21,553 nucleotides of DNA, from NCBI GenBank assembly GCA_002320605.1, contig DCKG01000003.1, positions 1 through 21,553 of the forward strand, in the 5' to 3' direction. The stretch comes from Bacteroidales bacterium UBA1680. GTDB lineage: Bacteria > Bacteroidota > Bacteroidia > Bacteroidales > UBA932. Positions 7,282 through 14,655 of this stretch are shown piece by piece (the first letter of the stretch is position 1; every line of letters starts with the position of its first letter). The notes under the pieces were generated by a model. That model was given only the letters and a program-made list of their open reading frames with translations. It was not told the DNA's origin and searched no databases. The translations under genes and the position numbers were made by a program.

Positions 7282-7311
7282 CAGCAATTTCAATATTCAA
7301 CGGTTAACGCA

Positions 7312-8472
7312 ATGGCAAAGTTAGCAATTCAATTTGGTGCTGGAAATATCGGCCGTGGATTCATCGGAGCCGTCCTCTCGGAGGCTGGCCACGAACTAGT
7401 GTTCGCCGATGTGGTGGAAGACCTTCTTAAGACGATCAATGAGAGAAAAGAATATTGCGTTCACGTAAAGGATGCCGTCATCAGGGACATCACGATACGG
7501 AATGTCAGCGCCGTGAATTCCAACGGCGAGGAAATCATCGCAAAAATAACCCAAGCCGACATCATAACGACGGCTGTTGGCCTGAGAATATTGAAATTCG
7601 TGGCTCCGGCAATCGCCAAAGGTCTGGAGGCGAGAAAGGAGGCAGGGGTTGAAAAGCCTCTGAACATCATGGCATGCGAGAATGGCATCAGGGCAACCTC
7701 GCAGCTCAAGGAATTAGTGCTAAGCCATTTGTCCGCCAAGACAATAGAATGGGCTAAATCGCACGTTGGTTTCCCGGACACGGCCGTGGACAGAATCGTA
7801 CCTCCGGTTCGCTGCGAGGTACCATTAGACGTGGCAGTAGAGGAATTCTTCGAATGGGATGCGGAACGTGATTCTTTCGTGGGCGGAGTGCCGGCAATCC
7901 CAGGAATGGAGCCAGTGGATAATCTGGAAGCTTACATCGAGCGCAAGCTGCTCACGCTGAACACTGGCCACGCAACAGTCGCCTACGTGGGCAAGATGAA
8001 AGGCTATGCGACAATCAACGAAAGCATAGCCGACAAACAGATTTTCAATCTGGCCCGAGAAGTGATGCAGCAGAGCGGCAACGGCCTCATAAAGAAATTC
8101 GGCTTCGACCACGATAAGCATTTCAACTACATAGAAACTATCTTGAAGCGTTTCCAGAACCCTTTCCTTAAAGACGACGTGGACAGAGTCGGTCGCGAGC
8201 CGCTTCGCAAGCTCGCGGGCAACGACAGGCTTGTGATGCCAGTCCTGAATGCCAGGGAATATGGCTGTCCTTATGATAAACTGCTTCTTTCGATTGGGGC
8301 TGCACTGCATTTCAACAACCCCGAGGATCCTCAGAGCGTGGAAATGCTCGAAACCATCTCGAAAGCAGGGCTTGAATCAGCCATCTCGGAATTTACCGGC
8401 TTGGACGCATCTGATCCGCTAATCCCAGAAATTAATGCAGCATATTCAGAAATAGAAAAACTGGTGAAATAG
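7312..8472 (+). CDS. mtlD: Mannitol-1-phosphate 5-dehydrogenase
   Basis: The product interconverts D-mannitol 1-phosphate and fructose 6-phosphate with NAD in the cytosol. ATG 7312 gives 386 residues, the usual family length; an earlier TTG (7279) overlaps the promoter. The N-terminal Rossmann motif FGAGNIGRGFIG (8-19) is the family signature, and the C-terminal polyol dehydrogenase domain contains RKLLTLNTGHATVAYVGKMKG, with the catalytic Lys and the Asn/His of the NTGHA segment. No mannitol PTS or arabinitol genes are adjacent; the gene stands alone behind its own promoter, so it may serve internal mannitol formation or redox balance as well as catabolism. It converges with pnuC with only 7 bp between stops. 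Confidence 0.93.
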   Translation: MAKLAIQFGAGNIGRGFIGAVLSEAGHELVFADVVEDLLKTINERKEYCVHVKDAVIRDITIRNVSAVNSNGEEIIAKITQADIITTAVGLRILKFVAPAIAKGLEARKEAGVEKPLNIMACENGIRATSQLKELVLSHLSAKTIEWAKSHVGFPDTAVDRIVPPVRCEVPLDVAVEEFFEWDAERDSFVGGVPAIPGMEPVDNLEAYIERKLLTLNTGHATVAYVGKMKGYATINESIADKQIFNLAREVMQQSGNGLIKKFGFDHDKHFNYIETILKRFQNPFLKDDVDRVGREPLRKLAGNDRLVMPVLNAREYGCPYDKLLLSIGAALHFNNPEDPQSVEMLETISKAGLESAISEFTGLDASDPLIPEINAAYSEIEKLVK

Positions 8473-8479
8473 ATTGTCA

Positions 8480-9247
8480 CTACGCCTTGCTCAGATAGCG
8501 CCATATTCTTATGCCGTTCAGCACGTTCAACAAGTAGAAGAAATATTTGATGGCCATCACCAAAGCCGAGGCTGAATGGTTCGGGCCGCATAGAGCTACT
8601 ATCCAAAGCGACACCGATGCCACGTCCACCACGAGCCAGAGATACCATTGCTCCACGAAAGCAAGAGACATAAGTACCTGGCCCGCTATATTCGATATCA
8701 TCACCACGGAGTCCAGAAGGATTTTCCAATTGTCGATATATTCAATTTTTCCTGCGTTCAGCTTCATCTTGTCAACATAAAGCAGGATTAGGTACATGAC
8801 AGCAATCGAGGCCAGCAGGCAGAATATTAATAAAGACGCCTGCTTGCCATTCAGCCTCCTTGCTTTCACCTGCGACGCTTCTCCTCCATGCGACTTCATC
8901 TTCGCTCCCCTCTTGCTCCACTGCCAGAATCCTATGAATTGCATCGGCAGGAAATAGAATGCGTGCAAGGCGAAATTCCCCATTATGCCGTTGTCGAAAT
9001 ATATTATAGTGCCAATCAGCACGTCCAGAAAGCCGAAGATGAACGTCATTATGTTCCCATTGGCGCTAAGAACGGTGCTGAGCACACCCATTATGGAGCT
9101 GAAGGCCGCCATAAATAAGATTAAAACCCTAGCGTTCGGTTCTTGGAGCTTGTAAATGGTGGAAATCGTTACAGCAAGGGTCAATCCAATCACTAGAAAA
9201 TAATTGAAAGCCCTATTGAATCTCTGTTCTTTAGAAAGCGCCACCAT
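8480..9247 (-). CDS. pnuC: PnuC-family nicotinamide riboside (or vitamin) transporter
   Basis: The 255-residue integral membrane protein has about seven hydrophobic segments. The family core is visible as NGNIMTFIFGFLDVLIGTIIYFDNGIMGNFALHAFYFLPMQFIGFWQW broken over residues about 63-111, the counterpart of the PnuC N-W/G-x2-Y...W-x3-F/W-W substrate region. A charged cytoplasmic loop (SKRGAKMKSHGG) follows. PnuC proteins mediate facilitated diffusion of nicotinamide riboside, trapped by phosphorylation inside; in Bacteroidetes close paralogues carry thiamine or riboflavin. No kinase, TonB receptor or recognisable riboswitch sits beside it here, so the substrate is unassigned. It is divergent from the Gfo/Idh/MocA gene. 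Confidence 0.8.
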   Translation of the reverse strand: MVALSKEQRFNRAFNYFLVIGLTLAVTISTIYKLQEPNARVLILFMAAFSSIMGVLSTVLSANGNIMTFIFGFLDVLIGTIIYFDNGIMGNFALHAFYFLPMQFIGFWQWSKRGAKMKSHGGEASQVKARRLNGKQASLLIFCLLASIAVMYLILLYVDKMKLNAGKIEYIDNWKILLDSVVMISNIAGQVLMSLAFVEQWYLWLVVDVASVSLWIVALCGPNHSASALVMAIKYFFYLLNVLNGIRIWRYLSKA

Positions 9248-9270
9248 GCTTTATTAATATAACGACGGGG

Positions 9271-9278
9271 CAAAGATA
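9271..9278 (-). promoter_or_regulatory. -7 element of pnuC
   Basis: TATCTTTG on the minus strand matches TAnnTTTG exactly, 24 bp ahead of the ATG at 9247. A -33 TTTG is not evident at 19-21 bp. The region overlaps the divergent oxidoreductase promoter. Confidence 0.5.
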
Positions 9279-9290
9279 AGAATATTCCTG

Positions 9291-9321
9291 TTTGGAAACA
9301 GTTTGGTTTTTATTAATTTTG
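9291..9321 (+). promoter_or_regulatory. Bacteroidetes-type promoter of the Gfo/Idh/MocA gene
   Basis: TTTG (9291-9294), 19 bp, then TAATTTTG (9314-9321): a full consensus match. Predicted start near 9328, about 28 nt before the ATG at 9356. Confidence 0.75.
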
Positions 9322-9355
9322 CCAAGACAGAAATACCATATCACATAATACTACC

Positions 9356-10819
9356 ATGTTAAACAGAAGAGATTTTCTAAAATCCATGGCCGTGGCTTCT
9401 GCTGGGCTTGCAGTTGCTCCTGGCCAGATTCTGGGAAGCGAAATCCCACAGAATCAGAAGAAAACTACTAAAACTACTAAACCGACTCCGCCCACGAAAC
9501 CTGATAAACCTAAGGGTGAGAAAGTTAAAATCGCGTTTGTCGGAATCGGCAACAGAGGCGAACAGGTCATCGAGGAGTTCGAAAAAACCGGCATGATAGA
9601 TGTCGTGGCTCTTTGCGATGTCGATCTGGACGGACCTCAATGCCAGAAGGTTCTCGCAAGATACCCTAACGTTAAAAAGTTCAAGGACTTCCGTGAGATG
9701 TTTTACAAATGCGGCAAGGATTTCGAGGCTGTCGTCGGGGCAATCCCAGACCACTCTCACTTCCCTCTCGTGATGCTGGCTCTGAATCAAGGGAAGCACA
9801 TCTACATCGAGAAACCGCTCTGCCGCACGTTCCATGAGGCAGAACTCATAATGCAGGCTGCTCGCAAACATCCTGGACTTGCTACCCAGATGGGCAACCA
9901 AGGCCACTCTGAAGGCAATTATTTCCAGTTTAAGGCTTGGAAGGATGCTGGAATCATCAAGGACGTGACGGCTGTGACGGCTCACATGAACAGTCCTCGT
10001 CGCTGGCACAATTACGATGCTAACATCTATCGCCTTCCTCAAGAAGAAGCTATCCCTGCAGGAATGGATTGGGATGCTTGGCATGGAGTTGTGCCTTATC
10101 ATGAATATAATGCCAAATACCATCAGGGCAACTGGCGCTGCTGGTACGACTTCGGAATGGGTGCGCTGGGTGACTGGGGAGCACATCTGCTGGACACCGT
10201 GCATCAGTTCCTGGATCTGGGGCTGCCGTATGAAATTAACATGCTGTACGCAAACGGCCACAACGACTATTTCTATCCATTCTCTTCCACGATCCTGTTC
10301 AGGTTCGCTCAGAGAGGCCAAATGCCACCTGTGGACATAACATGGTACGACGGTCTGGACAATCTGCCTCCTCTTCCGGAAGGTTATGGCGGAGACGCTA
10401 AGACAGCCAACGTTCCTACGACCAACCAAGGCGCTCAGACCACCAAGCTGAATCCTGGTAAAGAAATCTACACTAAGACGCTCACGTTCAAGGGTGGCAG
10501 CCACGGCAGCACTCTGTCCATCATCCCTGGCGAGGCAGCCAAGGAGATGGGAAGCAAGCTTCCTGAAGTGCCTAAGAGCCCGTCCAACCACTTCGAGAAC
10601 TTCCTGCTGGCCTGCCAAGGCAAGGAGAAGACTCGTTCTCCATTCGAGATTTCTGGCGTGCTCAGCCAGGTATTCTGCCTAGGCGTCATCGCCCAGAGAC
10701 TGAACACGCAGCTGTTCTTCGATCCCCGCATGAAACAGTTCACCAACAACGACTTCGCCAACTCCATGCTCGCCGGTCTTCCGCCGCGCCAAGGCTGGGA
10801 AGAGTTCTACAAAATGTAG
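9356..10819 (+). CDS. Tat-exported Gfo/Idh/MocA family oxidoreductase
   Basis: The 487-residue protein begins with a twin-arginine signal (RRDFLKSMAVASAGLAVAPG, residues 4-23), indicating folded, cofactor-loaded export to the periplasm. A Lys/Thr/Pro-rich linker (about 35-54) precedes the NAD(P)-binding Rossmann domain with VGIGNRG (62-68). The family motif EKP is at 152-154 (IYIEKPLCRTFHEAE), followed by QMGNQGHSEGNYF. The C-terminal alpha/beta domain follows. Members oxidise or reduce sugars with tightly bound NAD; related Tat-exported proteins include GH109-type glycosidases, but I cannot assign that activity. Its last codons (GWEEFYKM) are duplicated downstream as a nucleotide repeat. It is transcribed alone and converges on the SusCD operon. 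Confidence 0.88.
   Translation: MLNRRDFLKSMAVASAGLAVAPGQILGSEIPQNQKKTTKTTKPTPPTKPDKPKGEKVKIAFVGIGNRGEQVIEEFEKTGMIDVVALCDVDLDGPQCQKVLARYPNVKKFKDFREMFYKCGKDFEAVVGAIPDHSHFPLVMLALNQGKHIYIEKPLCRTFHEAELIMQAARKHPGLATQMGNQGHSEGNYFQFKAWKDAGIIKDVTAVTAHMNSPRRWHNYDANIYRLPQEEAIPAGMDWDAWHGVVPYHEYNAKYHQGNWRCWYDFGMGALGDWGAHLLDTVHQFLDLGLPYEINMLYANGHNDYFYPFSSTILFRFAQRGQMPPVDITWYDGLDNLPPLPEGYGGDAKTANVPTTNQGAQTTKLNPGKEIYTKTLTFKGGSHGSTLSIIPGEAAKEMGSKLPEVPKSPSNHFENFLLACQGKEKTRSPFEISGVLSQVFCLGVIAQRLNTQLFFDPRMKQFTNNDFANSMLAGLPPRQGWEEFYKM
10790..10816 (+). repeat. 27-bp direct repeat, copy 1 (within the CDS end)
   Basis: The final sense codons of the Gfo/Idh/MocA gene. The same 27 bases recur at 10942-10968 with one difference (c10810 versus t10962), an offset of exactly 152 bp. 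The stop codon follows directly in this copy. Confidence 0.85.
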
Positions 10820-10941
10820 AACTCTCCAGCCGCCAGTCGCAGTCATGCGACCGGCCGGGCCGGGTATTCGCGAGACTTCAGTTGAACGAATACGGAAAGG
10901 CGCAAAGGCCGCGGGGGATAGTAGGGGGCAGAGCCCCCTCA
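10820..10941. repeat. Hairpin-rich G+C-rich block between the direct repeats
   Basis: In about 120 bp there are four perfect inverted repeats: gtcgca-gtca-tgcgac (10836-10851); ccggcc-g-ggccgg (10851-10863); gtattcg...cgaatac (10864-10870 with 10887-10893); and agggggc-aga-gccccct (10923-10939). No coding frame is convincing. It resembles a REP/BIME-like or MITE-like element, or a structured RNA; none can be proven from one copy. Confidence 0.6.
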
Positions 10942-10968
10942 CAAGGCTGGGAAGAGTTCTATAAAATG
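10942..10968 (+). repeat. 27-bp direct repeat, copy 2 (non-coding)
   Basis: Repeat of the end of the oxidoreductase coding sequence with one substitution, followed by gtatag rather than tag. It has no open frame leading into it. Confidence 0.85.
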
Positions 10969-10995
10969 GTATAGGAGATGAATAACTCACTTGTC

Positions 10996-11015
10996 ATCCT
11001 GACGAAAGTCAGGAT
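10996..11015. repeat. REP-like hairpin
   Basis: atcctgac-gaaa-gtcaggat: an 8-bp perfect stem closed by a GAAA tetraloop, inside the context tgtcatcctgac...aggatct. Similar 'gtcatcctga...aggatct' sequences are frequent intergenic repeats in several bacterial phyla (from memory), so this is probably a dispersed repeat. Confidence 0.5.
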
Positions 11016-11036
11016 CTAGATAGCCAAAGACAAAAT

Positions 11037-11070
11037 AAAAATAGTCGACCTCTGCAGGCCGGCTATTTTT
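11037..11070. terminator. Bidirectional terminator between convergent genes
   Basis: aaaaatag (11037-11044) pairs with ctattttt (11063-11070); the stem continues inward with a G-T pair and one mismatch to a 6-nt loop. A-tract on one side and T-tract on the other allow it to act on both strands, ending the SusC-SusD-phosphoesterase operon (stop at 11089) and the oxidoreductase transcript. Confidence 0.75.
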
Positions 11071-11088
11071 GTAGATATATTCATTGAA

Positions 11089-12804
11089 CTAGAATCCTTC
11101 GTACGTCGTCTGAAGCGAAGAACAAGTGTACACATGCGTCTCTCCGGAGGAAGGGATGGTCTGAGTGGCACGAACCTCCCAGCCTGTCTCGCTGGCAGGA
11201 TTGCCAGACGGAGCAGGGCAATACCAGTAATGGCTGGCCGTAGTCGATGCCCATGTGGACGTGTTTTTATTCTTTTCGTTAAACCAGTATGAAGTGATGG
11301 CTATGTTGCAACAAGCTCCATTAGAAAGCCTCTTGAAGTCACCGACTTTCGCGCCATCTTTGTAAAGTTCAACCTTCCAGTAAGTGTCGTCATCGTCGAA
11401 TACATCGGCGACGAAGCAGCCTCTTAAGCTTGCATTGCCCTTGACGGTGACGCCGCTAGCGCCAGCTTTCTGGGAAGCCGTGTACCATTTAAGCTTATAC
11501 GTGCTACCGAAAATCTGGTTCCCATCGAACACTCTCATCTGGAAATCCTTGTCCTGGTTCGTGCCCTTGAGGAACCAATCCGTGATTTGGTTGCCACTCA
11601 CGGTGTAAACGGTGTAGCCGTTCGGCTCGCCAGTGACAGTGGAATTTCCGTTCCACCATGCCCCGCAGGCTGCCCCATGAATATGCTCATAGATAGGAAG
11701 GCCGTTCCCTGTCTTCAGATTCGAATGCACATAATTCTGCGTGTAGTGGGTATGCCCAATCATGATGTGAGTCTCCTTGAACTGAGCCAGCAGATTCAGC
11801 ACCTGCGAATAATTCTTGTCTTTGTTCACCGAAGAACCAGAATTGGAAGCTCCGCCTCTGAACGGAATATGCGAGCAGAATATCAGCAGAGTGTTCTCTT
11901 TGTCAGAAACCTGATTCAGGTCGCCCTGCAACCATTTTAACTGAGAAGCCGTGAATCCTCCAACATAATTCCACGTAGAACCCGTTGAAGTGGTTCCCAT
12001 CACATCATCCATCACGACTATGTGAGCCTTGCCGATATTCACAGAATAATCAGTTGGCCCAAAGCGCGTCACGAAATTTTTCGTGGCATTGTAATCGGAT
12101 TTCTCGGCGGCATCGTGATCGTGATTGCCTATGCACTGGAAGAACGTCAGATACTTGCTCCCCCCTATCGAGACATTAGACATAGCCTTCACCATAGGAT
12201 CCCACTGAACCGTGTTGTCGAAAGTGATGTCTCCGAGAGTGAAGCCATAGACGCTCTGAAAATTGCCTGATGAAATCGTATTCGCGATGTCGGAAATGGT
12301 CTCCGAAGTGAATCGCCTGACGTCATTGTCAGTCTTGCACTGAGGATCCCCGACCATCACGAGAGTGAAATTCTCCTGAACGGCCTGAGGCTCAAGCGTG
12401 AAATCATTCCGGCTATTCCCCTCCTTGTTTATGGTCGTGCCATAAAACTTTGGAAAATGATTGGCATCCACCGGAACCTTATAGTTTGCGGGTACCGTGA
12501 TGTACACGTTCCTTGCATGAGTGGCATCGCCAACGAACTGGTAAACGCCATTGGCATCCGTGGTCGTCCAATTGTACCCTTCCGTCACTGGCACCCCCGC
12601 AATTCCTTTGCCGGTCTGGGAATCTTTCACCAGGCCATACATATTGCTACTGCTGTTAATGGTGGTCCCGTTGAGCGTAGTGGCTCCTGGAGTATCCGGA
12701 TTGTCCGGCACGTCAGGTTCATCTTTACCACCATGACCACCTCCGCAGGCAGCCAGAATAATGGCTGCCGCGAAGAGATAAAATATTTTATTAAGTATAT
12801 TCAT
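11089..12804 (-). CDS. Calcineurin-like phosphoesterase lipoprotein
   Basis: The 571-residue product has a lipoprotein signal (LAAC, Cys20) followed by a Gly/Asp/Pro spacer. Domains in order: an N-terminal carboxypeptidase-regulatory/MetallophosN-like beta domain (about 50-138, GKGIAGVPVTEG...TTDANGVYQF); the metallophosphoesterase core (about 145-410); and a MetallophosC-like C-terminal beta domain (about 425-571). Metal ligands are visible as GDPQ (Asp153, Gln155 in place of the usual His), GDITFD (Asp192), GNHDHD (Asn227-His228), SHIPF (His312) and GHTH (350-353). It is the third gene of the SusC-SusD operon, 17 bp after susD. It likely hydrolyses a phosphomonoester or phosphodiester at the cell surface or in the periplasm; the substrate is unknown. 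Confidence 0.88.
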   Translation of the reverse strand: MNILNKIFYLFAAAIILAACGGGHGGKDEPDVPDNPDTPGATTLNGTTINSSSNMYGLVKDSQTGKGIAGVPVTEGYNWTTTDANGVYQFVGDATHARNVYITVPANYKVPVDANHFPKFYGTTINKEGNSRNDFTLEPQAVQENFTLVMVGDPQCKTDNDVRRFTSETISDIANTISSGNFQSVYGFTLGDITFDNTVQWDPMVKAMSNVSIGGSKYLTFFQCIGNHDHDAAEKSDYNATKNFVTRFGPTDYSVNIGKAHIVVMDDVMGTTSTGSTWNYVGGFTASQLKWLQGDLNQVSDKENTLLIFCSHIPFRGGASNSGSSVNKDKNYSQVLNLLAQFKETHIMIGHTHYTQNYVHSNLKTGNGLPIYEHIHGAACGAWWNGNSTVTGEPNGYTVYTVSGNQITDWFLKGTNQDKDFQMRVFDGNQIFGSTYKLKWYTASQKAGASGVTVKGNASLRGCFVADVFDDDDTYWKVELYKDGAKVGDFKRLSNGACCNIAITSYWFNEKNKNTSTWASTTASHYWYCPAPSGNPASETGWEVRATQTIPSSGETHVYTCSSLQTTYEGF

Positions 12805-12821
12805 AATTTATATTCAGAGAC

Positions 12822-14642
12822 TTAGTCCCATCCATAATTTTGCGGAAGCAAATTCTTGTTAAGCGTAATGGCTGTCACTGGAATTGGGCGGGTGTACATC
12901 TTGTCTGACCACTCAAGCTTATAATTATAAACAAGATAGCCATAAGTCTTTTCGGTCAGGCTCCATGTAGCGTCACTACCGGAATTTGCCACCTTGTAAG
13001 ATGTTGGAGAAGTAGATCCTATCTTGAATGTCGTTCCGTTGATCGTGAACCCGTTCTTGGCTTGGTCGGCCGTAAGATAGATTCCTCTCCATCCCTGATG
13101 ATTGTAGCGGCGTTCTATGAAGCTTCCCAGATTCCAGCGCATGAGATCATCCTGACGGTTGCCCCATTCCATGGTAAGCTCTGTTGCTCTTTCACGACGT
13201 ATCTCGAGAATCATGTCTGAAAGATCTGCGCCTCCGATGCCTCTTCCCGCATAATAGTTCTCAAGGATAGGATCTTTCTGATAATCTGCGCTTCCAGGAT
13301 AAATGCTCTTTACCCCAGCCCTCTTTCTCAAAGCCCCGATAGTGGTGCTCCAGACATCCTCGGTCATTTCTCCAAGTTCCGCCTTTGCCTCAGCGTAGTC
13401 CAAAAGGACTTCGGCGTAGCGAAGGATAGGGACTGAGTTATTTGAAAGAGATTTGGAATAGTTGACGGCATCTTCGACGTTCCATTTGATCCAAGCGTAC
13501 CCGGTGAGCGTTACGGAGAAATCAGGAGCTTTCAGCTCCGTGACTCCGGCAGAATTCACCCATTTATGCCCAGGCCCCAGCACCGTCTGGCTCAGACGAG
13601 CATCGCGACCCGTGAATTCGTCGTCAGGGCTCATCTGGTCGCTCGAGATAGGATTGCCATCAGTTTTCAGGAACATGTCGACATATTCCTTGGTCGGAGA
13701 ATATTTCTGTCCGTAAGTAGCGGAATTGTAGTACCATGTGACATCGTGGGTTACGCTGGCGCTGGCATTTGCCTGCCTTGACCAAATGACCTCGTCCGTA
13801 GGAATGTTCTCGCTCAGGAATAATGCGCTGTAAGACGAGTTCAGAGAGAAAGTGCCGCTGTTTATGACTTCCTCAGCGGCATTTGCCGCTACCCTATAGA
13901 GATCCTCTGCTGTTTCGTACTTGTTGTTCCAAGCCGCATTGGTGGAAGGATTGACTGAATGATACCTCCTGTAGGCTGCCTCGTACAGGCACATCTTAGC
14001 CTTCATGGCCAGCACCACCCACTTATTGACGTAAGTCCTGCCGCCGGTGAGATATTTCGTGGTTCCAAGGCAGCTGTTGCTCGCAGAATCAAGATCTGCC
14101 AGGATGTTGTGGAAAACATATTCACGATCATCACGTGGGGCGTAAAGCAATACAGAGTCGGATGGCTGTGCGACATGGTCTATCCAAGGAACATTGCCGA
14201 AAGTCTGAATCTTGATGTAATGGGCATAAGCCCTCCAGAAGTGGGCTACACCTCTGTAATGATAGTAGGTCTCGTCCGCAACCTTTCCCTTGGCCCTTGT
14301 CATGTTTTCCAGCATGTAGTTGCACTTGCGGATGAAAGAGAAGTTGCCGCTTGACCAGCCACCCTGTTTTTCAGCCGTCCAGAGTCCAGGATGGTAGAAG
14401 TCGCTCCCGGACTTCGTGGCGCAGAAGTCGGTGTAGGCATCATCCCCAATCGCAACTGTGGTGAATCCCGGAAGGTAATTGACCAACATGCCATCAGTGA
14501 ACATCTTCAAGTCAGTCTCGGATGAGAAATAGCTGCCTGCGTTGATTTTGTTCGTAGGCTCCTTAGTGAGGAAGTCTGAGCAAGAGGACAGTGCCGCCAC
14601 AGCCGCTGAAACAAAGATTATTGTCTTAAATATATTTTTCAT
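12822..14642 (-). CDS. SusD/RagB family outer-membrane substrate-binding lipoprotein
   Basis: The 606-residue surface lipoprotein (signal ending LSSC, Cys21, then SDFLTKEPTN) forms the lid over its SusC partner and captures substrate. The SusD-like N-terminal domain contains the TPR helices (FSFIRKCNYMLENMTRAKG; HYRGVAHFWRAYAHYIKIQTFGNVPWID), with the conserved FxRAY-type segment and the P-W after it. The RagB/SusD C-terminal domain ends with the typical YTRPIPVTAITLNKNLLPQNYGWD-type closure, here split as PIPVTAITLN and QNYGWD. Length is within the larger half of the family. It lies 13 bp downstream of susC and 17 bp upstream of the phosphoesterase, in one operon. Confidence 0.93.
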   Translation of the reverse strand: MKNIFKTIIFVSAAVAALSSCSDFLTKEPTNKINAGSYFSSETDLKMFTDGMLVNYLPGFTTVAIGDDAYTDFCATKSGSDFYHPGLWTAEKQGGWSSGNFSFIRKCNYMLENMTRAKGKVADETYYHYRGVAHFWRAYAHYIKIQTFGNVPWIDHVAQPSDSVLLYAPRDDREYVFHNILADLDSASNSCLGTTKYLTGGRTYVNKWVVLAMKAKMCLYEAAYRRYHSVNPSTNAAWNNKYETAEDLYRVAANAAEEVINSGTFSLNSSYSALFLSENIPTDEVIWSRQANASASVTHDVTWYYNSATYGQKYSPTKEYVDMFLKTDGNPISSDQMSPDDEFTGRDARLSQTVLGPGHKWVNSAGVTELKAPDFSVTLTGYAWIKWNVEDAVNYSKSLSNNSVPILRYAEVLLDYAEAKAELGEMTEDVWSTTIGALRKRAGVKSIYPGSADYQKDPILENYYAGRGIGGADLSDMILEIRRERATELTMEWGNRQDDLMRWNLGSFIERRYNHQGWRGIYLTADQAKNGFTINGTTFKIGSTSPTSYKVANSGSDATWSLTEKTYGYLVYNYKLEWSDKMYTRPIPVTAITLNKNLLPQNYGWD

Positions 14643-14655
14643 ATTCTTCTTCAGT

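Noticed and set aside
7825..8310. 161-residue minus-strand frame inside mtlD.
   Set aside because: Antisense shadow of a well-conserved gene.
9377..10618. Long 413-residue minus-strand frame opposite the Gfo/Idh/MocA gene.
   Set aside because: It is an antisense shadow: the plus-strand frame has full family motifs and the minus-strand translation is rich in His/Arg/Cys without domain character.
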